Shown: in pieces, positions 10,001 through 22,358 of the stretch
Layout: every line of letters begins with the position of its first letter
Numbering within the stretch: the stretch's first letter is position 1
Assembly: GCA_963966185.1 (NCBI GenBank)
Contig: CAWZYM010000332.1
Location: 323,501-387,500 of the forward strand
Origin: Rhabditoides inermis
Taxonomy: Eukaryota > Nematoda > Chromadorea > Rhabditida > Rhabditidae
Direction of reading: 5' to 3'
DNA length: 64,000 nucleotides
Notes under the pieces: generated by a model
Seen by the model: the letters and a program-made list of their open reading frames with translations, nothing else
What the model was told of the DNA's origin: nothing
The model's database searches: none
Position numbers and translations under genes: made by a program

Positions 10001-13000
10001 AAAATCTTATTGAAAATATATAGTTGAAATATACAATATGCAATATTCAATATCTTTGCAGCAGTGACTGCGTGGTGTGTGTCACAGCTGGCGAATGAGC
10101 GACAGAGTGTGTTCATTCGGAGACAGTGCGAGAGGTGGCTGATCGGAGAGAAGGAGCAGGAGGAGCAGGAGAAGAAGGAGGAGAAGGAACAGGGGCTGGT
10201 GAGTGGGGAGGAGGAGAAGGAGCAGTGTGATAGAAGAATGCGGTGTGGTGAGATGGATTAGTAAGGGAGAGGTAAGAGTAGTGGTGACGAGATGAGATGA
10301 CTTTCAGAGTACTTCTGTGTTCCGCGTCCTCTTGTCTTCGGAGTGCGAGCGGGTGCGGGACAGCTGTGCGACTGTGCTGCTGGAGAGAGGAGTGGGAGGA
10401 GGAGAAGGGGGAGGAGGAGGGGAGAAGAAGAACAAGGAGTGGTGAGTGTGTTGGTGTCTAATGTATCGTCTATGTGGACTGTGAGGGCGAGAGATATGTT
10501 ATGGAAACATAGGGAAAGGAGTGAGATGTCAAGGAGAAGAGAGAAGGAATATGCGCAAGAAGGTGTGGTTAGTGAGCAGAGATGTAATACTCGTGATATG
10601 TTTCACCCGTACGATATGTGGTTTTCACGGGAATATGTATCAATCCGTCTCGTATGAAACGTTGAACAATAATTACAACTGATTGCAGGCTGTCCTCTCT
10701 TCTACCAGTGGTGCAGTCGAGTGTGCGGGCGGGCGAATCGCAGTGCGAACTACTGTCCAGACTGGCGGAAGGAGAGGGAGAGGAGGAGGGGGAGGAAGGG
10801 AGGTGGGTGGATCGTGAAAGTCAGAGAAAGAGAAATGGAATCTCATTGGTTTCACTCAAAAGTGAATGGCTATATTGACAGTGTGTGTTGCGTATTTTGT
10901 CTGTTTTTACTTTGAGTGAATCTGTGACCGTGAAGGTTTTGCGTGTCGGTACTCACTTACATGTTTGGCTACGAGTTCTGGATGGTTTCCATTGCAGCCT
11001 GTGTCTCTCATCCGGCCTCCGCGCGGATCTCTGGACGAGCGAGGCGGTGCGGGTGCATGTCATGATGCAGATGCTACGCAGGTGGGGACTACTTCAAACT
11101 ACTTCGAAAACGATCTCCGAAGAGACTGACCACGCTTTCAAGTTCAAGTGTTCATCCCGAGTCGTTACCACTGAATATGACAATCATAGTGAAAGAATAG
11201 TGTAGGGAGAGAAGAGATTGACCCCGCTGGCACCCATCCAATGTCAGTCCAGAAGTTTCATCCCATACCAACTCAGAGGGTAACTGGCTCTTTACAATAG
11301 AACGCATACAGTGGATCAAGATTTTTTTTTGCTCGGAGAAAGACAGGTGAGGTTAGTGGCGGGAGTTGTCTAGAGATGGGGAGACGACGAGTATACTACA
11401 CTAATTTGTAGAATTGGGGGCCCGACAGACTTCAGCGATAGCGAATCGCTTTCGCTGAATGGATGATGAGGAGATTGAGGTGGATGATGGACTCATTGCA
11501 ATTCGTGAATTCTTGCCAGTGTTGTTTTCCGGCTGAAACGTATTGACTGCCAATCACACATTCATTCCCATTGCGATTCGTGAAACCTTGCTAGTATCGT
11601 TGTCCGGCTGAAACGTATCGTCTGTGATTTGCAACTCGATTTCCATTGCATTGAGATGCGTGAAACCTTGCCAGTATCGTTATCCGGCTTTAACGTGTGT
11701 GTCTGTCTTGCAGGTCTCCCCCTCCCTCTCTTTCCACTGGCCTCTCTCGATCCGTGCTCGACTCGCCCGCCTGTCGCCTCGGTCACCTGGTCACTCTGCT
11801 GGAGGGTGAATGGCTGCGGGGAGAGGTGGGCAGAGAGTGTGGTTCAAATCAAAGCTTTCTCGTGTCATATGATGCAGAAGTGTTCTGTCTTGCGGGGAAG
11901 AGTAGCAGACACGATTCCTTCTAGGATCTGCAATGATCAGATGGGATTGAAAACCAAGAGTCTGTCATACACTTCAAGGTCTGAAATGCTTATGACAATA
12001 ACCAGATGAGGTTATGGGCATGAGGTTATTGAAGGAGAGTGTAGCAACTGCATGAAATGACCATTATGTGCAGGTCACTTTTCTTGTGTTCCACCTTGTT
12101 ATGCGATGGGAGGTGGGTAGAGTACTGTACGTACTGAGAAGGTGGGGTTTGAGGGCTTGTTCATAACAGTTGCCGGGGGCGCGGCTCAGTGGATAGAGCG
12201 TTCGTCTCTCAATCTCACGGTCGCTGGTTCGATCCCCCTCGGAGTCAACCATTCTTGCGAAATTCACCCAGCCCCTGTGGTGTGGCAAACCACTCTCATG
12301 GTAGCCAGAAGGCGTCACAGCACCACCTACGGACTCAAGAACGGAATTCAAGAAGTCCGACGCCACCCAACCCAACTACCTCTGCTGACGTCGTCGTAAT
12401 CCAAGAACCCTATCTTGTTCTCGACTAGGAGGACCCCGGATTCAACCGGCTAAACAAAAAAAAACAGTTGCTTGCAAATAGGCATTTCAAACACAACTGC
12501 ATTGAATAGCCAACTCCTACAGGCCGCATGTCTTGTGCCCCACCTTCCACATTGTATGTCTACTGACTGTCCCCTTTCCGCAGCCCGCTTCCCTGTGCGT
12601 CACTTCGTGGCTGCCCCGACTGTCGGACAAGAGAAGCTCGCCGGCCGGAGATGTGTGCACACTCATCGGGTTGGTAGATTTATAATATATGTATTATTAT
12701 AGTTTAATTTTTAATTTATTTTTGTGCCACACACACACAATAATCACAAAATAATTGAGTTTTACTTTTAGATGTGATTTAAAAAAAGTTGGTGGAGCAT
12801 ATCAATAGAATTGTATGGCAGTTGTGAGTTCTCTGTACATGTCACCTTGAAACTTATTTTGGGCATGCTTATTGTGTATTTTTTTCCAGCTGGCTGGCTA
12901 GCGGCAGCTTCGTCCCTCTTCTCACCACTGTGATGCGAGAGCTGCGCGGCAGGATAATGGTGGGTTACTGTAGGGTACTGTACTTGGTACTGTTGTCACT

Positions 13001-14435
13001 GTACTTTATATAATATGGTCACGGTAACATATACATTTCAGGAAACGCCTTGCATGGTGTCGGCTGTGCAGTCGGCGCTCGGCTCGGAGTGGTGGGCGGA
13101 GTCGCAGTGGGCGGAGCTTCGGGAGTGCGTGTTGAAGAGGGCGGAGCAGGCAGTGGGAGTGGGAGAGGAGAAGGAGGAGGGAGGAGGATTAGGAGGAGGA
13201 GGGGTAGGAGGAGGAGGAGATGCGTGGGAGCAGAGAGACACTGGACTGGAGGTAAGCGGAATGGAGAGATCTATCTTTACACTTCCTGCAGATTCTCCTC
13301 CTGTGTCCGGTCTCCTTGGTCCCTCCTTTCATCCAATCCGCTCTACCAGACATGGTCGCCAAGGATTCGAGTCACTTTGTGGTACGTTCTTTTAAGTTTC
13401 ACTGGTACGTGAATTAATGATAGAACATAGCTACCCAATCGACATTCGGTAGCGATAGAAAGTTTGAACAATACTTGCAGCGCGCGGTGGCGTTGCGTCT
13501 AATGTGGCGCTGTGCAGTGGATGGAGAAGGAGAGGGAGGAGGAGTATCAAAAGGAGAAGGAGCAGGAGGAGTAGAGTCGGTCCTCGCTGTGGCGGCGCGA
13601 GTGTGCAAGGAAGACGCGGATGCGGAGCCGAGGTGTGATATTTATACTCAAATGATGAAAAAAACATTGATTTGAATTATTGCTACGCATCTAGTGCTGT
13701 TGGTGAAGCATATTCGAAAGAAAGTATGTATTTATTGTGTAAAGCATTCCACATAGCTCTTGTCCAATCTATGAAACGTACTCCTGGCAGGCTGGTAGGC
13801 TGTGAGTGTGTACTGTCCGCGCTCTCCTCTCCCTCTCTCGCTTCTTCCGCCCGTGGAGTGGCGGAAGGTCTCCTGCCACTGCTGATGGAAGATGCGGATA
13901 GGGAAGTGGGTTTAGGAGTTTTGTTATGGTTGTGTTGTGAAGAATGTACAGTTGTATACCGGGCTCTGAATTATTTTTATTCCTGTCAGGTGCGGCTTCT
14001 GGCGGTGACTATGTGCGAGCGACTGTTGGAGGAGAGAGGAGCAGGAGCAGGAGGAGGAGTGGAGAAGGAGCAGAGAGATATGGTGCGACAGCTACTGGAG
14101 ACGTACAAGGTGCGTGTTTTATTATTTCGGATCAAACGCGCGACGCATTGAAATTAAATTTGCTCGATGGACACCGTGTAATGGTGAAGCGTAAAGTTGC
14201 TGCGGAACTAAAAGTGGATTTCTCAACGTTCAGTGTCACATGAAAGTTATGAATATAAATATCATATAAATATTCAGAACAACCATTGCAGACTGACTGT
14301 GAGATCGGTGCTCGTGTGTGTTCTCTGCTCTCTTTGCCGACCCCCTCGCCTCCCGACATCTCTCATATCCTATCCGATATGCTGGCTGGAATGAAGGTGG
14401 AGGTGGATGAAAACGAACCCATCGACTGCTATTGA
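7058..14435 (+). CDS. Unrecognised 689-residue helical (HEAT-like) protein
   Basis: Seventeen exons join in phase throughout: 7058-7190, 7410-7546, 9105-9200, 9458-9593, 10062-10198, 10308-10441, 10689-10802, 10998-11081, 11714-11825, 12584-12669, 12890-12959, 13042-13251, 13292-13381, 13481-13632, 13791-13905, 13990-14109 and 14292-14435. I do not recognise the family. Leu/Val-rich amphipathic stretches (PAVLVVQCVDR, RPLLLSLLGRLAVCLRD, WLASGSFVPLLTTVMRELRG) recur through the length, which suggests an alpha-solenoid; there is no signal peptide or clear membrane span. Many exons contain Glu/Lys- or Gly-rich runs encoded by GAG/GGA triplets, probably disordered loops grown by purine-repeat expansion. 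The start is the first ATG of ATGACGTCATCGATGACGTC, whose repeat makes two starts possible. The acceptor of exon 9105 abuts a transposon, and a short foldback precedes the start. Confidence 0.72.
7560..8315. other. Large intron, left of foldback element
   Basis: Intronic DNA of the gene above. Around 7590-7655 there is a short stretch resembling 56155-56200 (both contain ACAATCAT.ATGATATGA followed by CCTAAGATGCT), so it is part of a dispersed repeat. A stem pairing AGACCTTCTTC (about 8111) with its complement (about 8158) is also visible. No exon recognised. Confidence 0.4.
8316..9100. mobile_element. Long-armed foldback transposon with TCA target duplication
   Basis: A 785 bp element whose two ends are inverted copies of about 300 bases each: left from CGAGGAGTGTCGTTAGAG, right ending CTCTAACGACACTCCTCG. 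It is flanked by TCA at 8313-8315 and 9101-9103. Each arm contains a tRNA-like sequence. The right terminus lies 4 bases from exon 9105-9200, so the element occupies a splice acceptor. No transposase is encoded. Confidence 0.88.
8501..8572 (+). other. tRNA-like sequence in left arm of foldback element
   Basis: Contains an A-box-like TAGTGGTTAGCGC and a B-box-like GGTTCAAGTCC at tRNA-like spacing, with an anticodon-loop-like CTGTCAG between them. The inverted counterpart at about 8856-8921 has the same A box and a diverged B box (GGTTCTAGTCC on the minus strand). The acceptor stem does not close convincingly, so this is not called as a functional tRNA gene. Confidence 0.6.
11493..11705 (+). 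repeat. Three tandem copies of a ~75 bp unit
   Basis: Units start at about 11493, 11569 and 11644 with CATTGC, and share CGTGAA..CTTGCCAGT.TCGTT.TCCGGCTGAAACGTA. The last copy runs into the polypyrimidine tract of the acceptor at 11713. Two copies include the GAAACGTA motif found in many introns of this window. Confidence 0.75.
12174..12462 (+). mobile_element. tRNA-derived SINE with target site duplication
   Basis: The head is tRNA-like: A box GGCTCAGTGGATAGAGCG and B box GGTTCGATCCCC. A tRNA-unrelated body of about 200 bases follows, ending in a short A-rich tail. Perfect nine-base direct repeats AACAGTTGC flank it at 12165-12173 and 12463-12471. It sits in an intron of the unrecognised helical protein in the same orientation. 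Confidence 0.85.
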
Positions 14436-14999
14436 GCAGGAGAAAGGTATATTTTTTTTCATTTTGGCCTATTGCATTTTTTGTTTTGTATTACGGTCCC
14501 GCATGTTTTTTTGTTGGTGTCTTTGGATCTCGCATGTTGAATTTTATTGAGATAAATTGTTGTTTTGTTTATATCAGTAGTACCTGGGGGAAAGGACATA
14601 CGATTTTTAGTTTGGTGAGTTTTACAGCAATTGTGTTCACAATTGACCTTAAAATGAGGGTCGAGACAAAAAAACTCAGGAATTGATAAAGTATTTATTT
14701 CACATAACACAAACACACGTACACGTCATTCAAAGAACACTCAAACTTACAAGTGAACCTTCTTCTTTCATATTAGTCTCTTTCTCTTTTGGGATAGAAA
14801 TGTGTTTAGGAAGACATAAAAAGCAAATCACAAATATCACAGCGATTCAAACTATCTACAGATCTCGCGATAATTAATATTCAGGTGAAAATAGAATAGG
14901 ACGAACTAGTAAAACGTACGGGTTGATGATAGGAGAGCAGATCGGCTGGAAAAAGTGGGAGGATGGCTGATGGTAGTTTGGAAAGAGAGCGGTATTCGA
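14436..14999. other. Convergent intergenic region
   Basis: Lies between the stop codons of two converging genes. TTTATT at about 14694 on the plus strand (AATAAA on the minus strand) could be the elongase polyadenylation signal. No other feature seen. Confidence 0.5.
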
Positions 15000-15762
15000 T
15001 CATTGCGTCTTCTTCTCGCTCTCGTTCTTCTCGCCCTTCACCAGATAGGCTTTCCGGAAGAAGTTCATGAAAAGCACGGCGAAACTGGCGTAGATGGCGA
15101 AGCAGAGGGCCAGGTTGTCCATGGACTGCTGGCAGACACCGCCTGAAGGGAGGGGTTGAGAGAGGGAGAGAGAGAGGGAGGGAAAGAGAGGGAGAGAGAG
15201 AGGGGAGAGGGAGAGAGACGACCCACCGTGACTCTTGATGTACAGTACAGTGGCGCTGATGCCGACTCCGAATAGCATCTGCGTCGTCTGCAGAGTCGTC
15301 ACAGTCCTGAATTTTTTTTTAAGATTTCATTTTATAGCATTGTTTGACGATTGTAGCAACTTGTTCTAGTTTTGCATTTGCATGTGTCGATCTAAAATTA
15401 AAGCTCACGACGTAGCTATTAATGTTTATAAGAATCCTGAAACGTAACATAGATCATTTAGACTTATAACACCACGCGTTTTGCCGACCATAGATTGAAA
15501 TGCATAGATTGAAACCATTGAAGGGACAAAGAAAGTTGTTGTCATGCCAGTTATGTGTAATAGTTTAATAGTTACTACGTAAAGTTTTTTTTATTGTTCT
15601 TTCTTGAAACCGTCTCTTTTCTGCACGCCGCGGTTGCTCTTTGTCCAAGAATGCGAGAGTTGTTTTGGAATTCCGAATCAGCTATAGTCGTTTCCCTGGG
15701 AGAGTCGTGCAAAATGCATTCAAACGGGTGAAGCGCGTGGCTACATTGTCGTCAGGGAGAGG

Positions 15763-15822
<60 letters not shown>

Positions 15823-17846
15823 TGATGCTACATTGGTGTGTAGCTACATTGGTGCCGAGGAGTGTTTAGACTTTGGACCAACATACTTCAGAAAATCGTA
15901 TTGCCTTTGATGTGAGAGAAGTGACCTTTGCATAGTTTTCAATCACACACGTTACAGATGCGCGGCAAAAACGAAACAAGTTCCTGGATCCAAGCGACTA
16001 ATGAAACAGAGATCTCATAGCATAGCCCAGAGAGTTTCGAACCAAGACTAGGATGAAACAACAACAACAAGGAAAGAAAAGATAACTGACATGGAGACGA
16101 TCTTGGGGAGGCGGATGCGCATCGAGGCCAGTGTGTAGTAGGTGTACATGATGGAATGTACAGCGTAGTTCATGAAGATGAACCACCGACCCGCCGCCGT
16201 CAACTCGATCGCTGCAAGAAGATGTGGTAGGAAACAGGCCGTATTTTTATTCGCACTTGATGGAAGGAGATGTGCGATTTTTCGGAGATTCACAATTCTG
16301 GCGCATTCTTCCTCGACTTTTGCCAGACTACTGCACACTGTTTCAGTATTATGTCTATACGAATTTCTCGATTTCTGGAAGAGATGTGGTATGGGAGCAC
16401 TCACAATTCGTTCGAACTCCTACCCACTTTTGCAGTGATTTCTGGAAGAACGTTTGAAATATGGGAGTGCGGAGTACCCTGCGTTGTCAGTTTGCTGTTG
16501 TCATTGTCAGTGCTGTATAAAGCGAGTTTTGTGAGGAAGGAAGTGGTGCGGTTTTTTCTAGAACGCACTTTGTACAGTTCAAGTTTGTCGTAATTGCTAT
16601 CAGTATTTATCATTCGTTACTTGCAACCATCTGATCTCGTTGCAATCTTTTATCTACGCTGTCCCCCGAAAACCACCGCGTATAGTATTGATATCAGTTC
16701 AAACATGGTTTCCGCCATTTATCAGATAACGCCTAGATAAAAAAGCGTGAACAAGAAGTACTTTCCATGAGACCATACAGGTCGCACCATAACTGTTCGT
16801 CGTACGTGAATTATGCAAATATCTAGTGTGGTGCGAACATTCAACGATTCGACGGTCCCCCACGCGTCCGCGAGATTCATTCAAAAAGAGAGAGGAAGTG
16901 CATTTGGCAGGAACCATAGGACTGGTCCTCTCTCTTTTGAGACTCTGTGCAAACAGTGCGTTTGGCACGTACTAAGCTACTGAGACTGCAAACTACACGA
17001 GACTGGAGTGTGTGTGTGGCTACTATTAATCAGCTGTTTGAACTTTTGACCAAATTTTTCGTTCGAATGTTCTGCGCGTTTGCATAATTGATCAAACATT
17101 TTCAACTGACTAGCAGCTCTCCCAAGACCGTTATCGATTTTCCGCTCCCCTCGCGGTTTCAAGCAGGCATTGTGCGTGTATTTGCACTGTTCGCAGATTG
17201 TTCATATCAGAACGGAGAGAGAGAGAGAGACGAGAGAAGGGAGAGAAGCAGAGTGTGGTCGCGCGGCGGCAGAGACGCAGCGGAGCGTTTGGCAAATATA
17301 GACGGTCAATAAATCACAGAGAGAGAGACACTCACTGGAGTGCCAGACGTAGACGAGAACAACAGCGTGATGGTACCTGGAAGAGGGGAAGGTGAGGGAG
17401 AGGGAGAGAGAGAAAGAGAGGGGGAGAGAGGGCGAGATAGAGAGAGAGAAGGGAAAGAGAGAGAGGGAGAGAGGGAGAAAGAGAGAGAGAGAGAGAGAGA
17501 CTGACCAGTGGAGGAAGATGAGGGGTCGCTTCCGGAGCACGATGAAAATGGTGTCTCCCAGCTCGGCAACCTTCGAGAACGCGAACGCGCACGCCCAGAA
17601 CGCCGCCGGGCCTGAATATAGATTATCGATTTATCGATTTATCGATTTCTGAAATTCCATCATTCCATGTTTCGTGTCCATGTCAGTTCGGCGTTTGATT
17701 TCTGTTCGGCGTTCCCATGCGTCTATTACAATCTTCTCTCTACTGAATTGAGAGAGAGACCGGCACAAAAAAGAAGCAGACCGTCAAAACATGATCAGAG
17801 AGATGCTGACACCTTTCACTTATGTGTACTGTGGTCACAATTCTCT

Positions 17847-17888
<42 letters not shown>

Positions 17889-18207
17889 CGCTCTTCCTTT
17901 TCCCCTCTCGCTGTATCATATATCAGCCTGAAGATTTTTTTTCGCTAACATAGCGCATAGCGGTCGTTCGAGAATCTGTGAAAAAGTTTACGGCCTGGTA
18001 AACGGATCCATTTTTGGTCAGAAACTGAAAGGACACTGCTGCTTTGCGCACTGAATCACACCTTGACAGAATATGGCGCGATATAGTGCTGATAGACAAA
18101 ACCAAATGACTCAGAGTATGCGAAATGAGACGGCATTCAAAATTCGGCTAATTGGAACCTATGCAATCCAGACAGTTTTGATTTTTTCAATGTTTTGACT
18201 TCACGCA

Positions 18208-18254
<47 letters not shown>

Positions 18255-19575
18255 TCTTCTTCTACAGTGTAGTCTGTGCGACAAACCGAACAAACGGACC
18301 ACCAGAAACCCGCACAAACATCAGGTACGTGTAAAATGTTCGAATCAACAAATTAATCAATAAATCGATAAATCGAACTCACCCCTGGGGTTGACGGAAT
18401 AGCAGATAGAATCGTAGAGCGGGCGGGTGGTCAACGTATGGAAGAACTCGATTCCGAACCGGTACGTCGCCACTGAGAAAACGTATCGCGTGAATCTGAT
18501 GAAACGTATCCGCACTTCCGCCACCGAGTGGCATTTCGATAGCCAGTTTTCACCCCAGAGCAGAGATATTCGGGAAGAAACATCCGCTAGTTGCCCGTCT
18601 AGACTAGATAGAATGGGGGGAAACAGAAATCACGACAATTCGCGAAAATCGAAACTGGAGCAAAGTCTGTTGCGGAATACGATGAAAACGTGATTGGAAA
18701 TAACTAAACGTACCAGTCCAAAAAAGTACAAACGTACAAGTGAAACGTACCGATGCTGAACAGAGCGAGCATGCCGTTCCAAGCGGTAAGGGACCACTTG
18801 AGCTGCCACGGCTTGCGATCCCTCATCCAACCAGCCAGACCGTGGATGGAGAGGCAGTAGAACAGGGCTGGAAAGGAAGTTATGTTGTTATTAATATATA
18901 TGAATTTGTCTATTTCCACGGCGAAGGACGTTGGTTTCATAGACCGATAATTGAACACCTGTAGATTTTTTTAGTATTTTTTATTGGTGACTCAATTAAA
19001 GTTGGTGATGATTCACACTCTGATTCACTACAGTTTGTATCAGTCGATCCCCTTTTTTGAACTGCTCACACCGTCATGACGTCATGTGTATGTTGCGCCC
19101 CGCGGATGCGCTGATCCTTTTTTGTTGGGAACTGGGAATGTTTTGTAATGGTTCGCGACTTGCGAGGGTCGTCTGGCGCGACTAATACAATTATCGCCAC
19201 TCGCCACCCCGGCTTTTTCTGAGTTACAACAGCGAGATTACAAAGAGTGTAGAGAAGTGATTGATATATCCGAGAAAAACGCGCGCCTCACCGATAGCGA
19301 TGGAATAGTGCCAGTAGTCGACGAAAAAGCCGTGAATGTAGTTGGCGTTCCAGAGAGACTCTCCCGGATAGACCTTCTCGTACTAAATAGAGTTTGTAAA
19401 CAGTAAATACAAAGTAATAGTTTTGTAAACAGTAAATACAAAGTGATAGTTCTGTGAATAAAGATTGTAAACAGTAAATACAAAGTAATAGTTTTGTTAA
19501 AGTAAGACAAACCTCATAGGGCACGTTGAGGATCTGATGTCCATTTGCCACGAAAACATCGTAGTCGGCCGCCAT
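15000..19575 (-). CDS. elo: Very-long-chain fatty acid elongase (ELO family)
   Basis: Condensing enzyme of ER fatty acid elongation: joins malonyl-CoA to a fatty acyl-CoA. Exons from the 5' end: 19513-19575, 19292-19382, 18751-18867, 18383-18472, 17506-17611, 17336-17376, 16091-16211, 15227-15306 and 15000-15142, all in phase, 283 residues. Diagnostic motifs: [18 protein letters not shown], the histidine box HWYHH (about residues 155-159), [13 protein letters not shown], and TLQTTQM. Several hydrophobic spans fit the multi-pass topology. The C terminus ends -KKTQ, a dilysine ER-retrieval signal. Among C. elegans elongases the C-terminal half most resembles what I remember of ELO-2, but the substrate cannot be inferred. 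The ATG lies three bases after an acceptor-like TTTTCAG, as for a trans-spliced leader. Confidence 0.93.
15762..15820 (+). repeat. (GA)n microsatellite in elongase intron
   Basis: About 27 uninterrupted GA units in the intron between exons 15227-15306 and 16091-16211. Confidence 0.95.
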
Positions 19576-19803
19576 TTTCTGAAAATTTGTCATTTTTGTT
19601 GAGTTTTTGAGTACATAGCAAGTGGTGACAATACGGAGATAAATGGACAGCGACTCTATAAAAGCAGTTGCAGACTGACTGGTACTGGGAAACTACCCAG
19701 TAACTAGTAACTAGGCGTGAAAACTATGAACAAAATCGGCGCATGAGCGAAACTGGATCAAGTGGACGGTCATGTCATGCTGCGCTCTGCCAATTGATAT
19801 CAG

Positions 19804-19850
<47 letters not shown>

Positions 19851-20452
19851 ATACAGAGAGAGCGGGGGTGCAGCCACTACTCACGCTCACACGGTTTGAA
19901 TACGGACGAGAGAGTGGGAGGAGCTTATCGCAGAGTGCGTTGTGCGAGAGAGGGTGGAGAGTGCGCGCACAATGAGAGCGCGCCAGACAGTGAGACGGAA
20001 ACGGACCATTGTAGTTTGCACAGCGTCTGTCGCTATGCAAATGTGATTCGGCGGAAACGCGATGCTTTGGCTAACGATTGCGGAAATGGGAAATGATCGT
20101 CCAGACGGTTCGGGGGCATAATCCAAAGTGCAAAACGGCAAAAGCAGAGCCGTTGGCTATCGCTTCCATCCCAAAAGAAACAGGAATTGCCGGTTGCATA
20201 AGATAAGCAAGACGCTGATAGCTGATAGGGAGATATGATAGGGGGGCTATGCGGGATCCGCCGTTGGACAAGAGAGAGAGACAGGGCGAAAAAAGAAACA
20301 GAGAGTCGTTAGATTGATGTCTGTGCGTGGATGTTTTGGTGGTTAGGATGTGTGATAAATGAAAAGGCGCTTCCAAGCAGCCACGTTCTAGCATCACGGA
20401 AGAGAAAACAGGTACAAAGTCCGGTATAGAGCACATACGACTCTTTCTTCCT

Positions 20453-20498
<46 letters not shown>

Positions 20499-20578
20499 CG
20501 CTCTCTCAAACAAAGATAGTTTAACGATAGGACATGCTTCACTAATGTCGCGGCAGGGGCATACATACCAATACGTCC

Positions 20579-20636
<58 letters not shown>

Positions 20637-21141
20637 GGAGCGTGGGAGAATAATGGGCGAACGGCCGGGCGCCACAAAATTAGCACGGTAGAGAGAGAGA
20701 ATTGATGTGCAAAAAAAGAACACGAGAAGCCTGGCTGCCTGGCATACAACGTACAAAATTGCGCGAAATGACAAAACGTGCACGTGTTGCATGTAGTCTG
20801 TAGTCACATCCTACCGTTGAAATTCAAATTCAATTTCAACAAAATTCGTCGTAGTGGAATGACGTTGAAATTAGCGTACGTAAACTCATGTCGTCTCTTA
20901 TCAGATTGGCCAAAGCACAAATCAGAGTGTGAGCACAGATAAAAGGGGTACGAAGTGACGAGAGAGGTGCGCTTCACCAGCAGTGAAGCCATAGCAATGG
21001 GGTAGGTGGCGGGGAGAGAGAGAGAGAGAGAGAGTGAAAGGAAGACCTTTTTACACACAGTTGCTAATAGCGTCTTGACTCGTAGGCGCGGAGTGATCAC
21101 TGGCCACTCACTGAGCTCTGATTGATGGCATCTGATGAGAA

Positions 21142-21193
<52 letters not shown>

Positions 21194-21524
21194 GGAGAGA
21201 GAGAGACAAGAGGAAAGCATCAGGGCCTCGGAATAGAGGGAGGTGGCCGAGGCAGAGAACGGAGACGTGCACGACGACATACCTCGACGACACCAACGAC
21301 GGAGACGACAGCGAAGGAGGTGGATGGCGAGGGAGACGCTAGCGTACCGTAACGGTTGCTGTTTCTAGGCGAGGGTGAGGAGGAGGACGGTGGATCGGAC
21401 GGCGAGTCCGGAGAGGAGGAGGCGCATGAGGGAGACGACGGAGAGGGAGACGACGAGGAGGAGGAGTAGACTCTCCCCACGTACTTCCTTGTTGTTAGAC
21501 CGGTGTCCGCCTCCTCTCTCCCCC
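19576..21524. other. Gene-poor region rich in GA/CT microsatellites
   Basis: Contains (GA)n at 19811-19848, 20582-20632, 21017-21036 and 21141-21206, and (CT)n at 20455-20494. No exon series found. One minus-strand open frame at 21283-21480 (ATG at 21480, ending at a GTATGT donor) encodes a Ser/Pro-rich stretch with Val/Gly at its end and could be a first exon, but no partner exon was found. Confidence 0.5.
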
Positions 21525-21940
21525 ACGCGCGTAGCGCCCTCTCTTTTGGATTAGGATAGGGCTCGCGCCAAAATTTTCAAGAAGCGATTTCCAAAGGTCA
21601 TGTTAGCAACACTGTGAAGTCATCCAATTCATGTTAGTTAGATTCGCACGGTTTCATAGGGCAGATCACTAATTGACAGTATCTTTGTATCTCTTCTCTG
21701 AAAAAAGTTATGCGCTATCGCGCGCGCACTAGGCGAAAGGCTAGCGTGTCCCTGTCCAGTCGCCGACTTTTCCAACATGCACCTAACTTGCACCCAGCGT
21801 GTAGCCAGCCTCGCCGCCGCCAGCGTCAATTTCGCGCCGGGTTTGCATTGTTTTGACCGGAGGTGCGCAGTTGGCGCGTTTTCTGACTGGTAGAGAGAAA
21901 ACATGTAAAAACAAAGAGATAGAGAGGCAGAGAGCGAGAG

Positions 21941-21974
<34 letters not shown>

Positions 21975-22262
21975 GAGACTGGAGAGAAATCTTCGAAGAC
22001 GATGAAACTCTCGAAGACGTCTCTTCGCGATCGATCGTTGAAGCCCGAATCTTCCGCCGCCGAGATCGAAACTTCCCCAAAAGCCACAAGCAGAGGATGA
22101 CATGGACCACCAATAGCACGTGCGCATCCTCGGGACAACCGAAATCCGTGTTATTGGGACTCGCAGTAGCCGTTGCATTACTGTATATTACCGTAACCTT
22201 GCAGTAATTTACCTAATTGTAATGTGCCACTTGATTCGAGATAAATATTCTGATTCTGATTG
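21975..22262 (+). repeat. 290 bp dispersed repeat, copy 1
   Basis: Near-identical to 50825-51113. Ends in GATAAATATTCTGATTCTGATT, resembling the short-motif tail of a non-LTR retrotransposon 3' end. The first 110 bases are open in one frame in both copies (SLRDRSLK..SSAAEIETSP), so it might be the C-terminal end and 3' UTR of an element protein. I do not recognise it. Confidence 0.6.
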
Positions 22263-22358
22263 AACACACTTTGATTTTTGTTGTTGTTAAAATAACAGAG
22301 ATATTGCGACTTCAAAGACTTCCCAGGGAGACCAATTTTTATTGCCCGTAGTCATCCT

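Noticed and set aside
12174..12250. A functional tRNA gene
   Set aside because: A and B boxes are good, but the acceptor stem does not pair and the segment is followed by a SINE body and tail with a target duplication.
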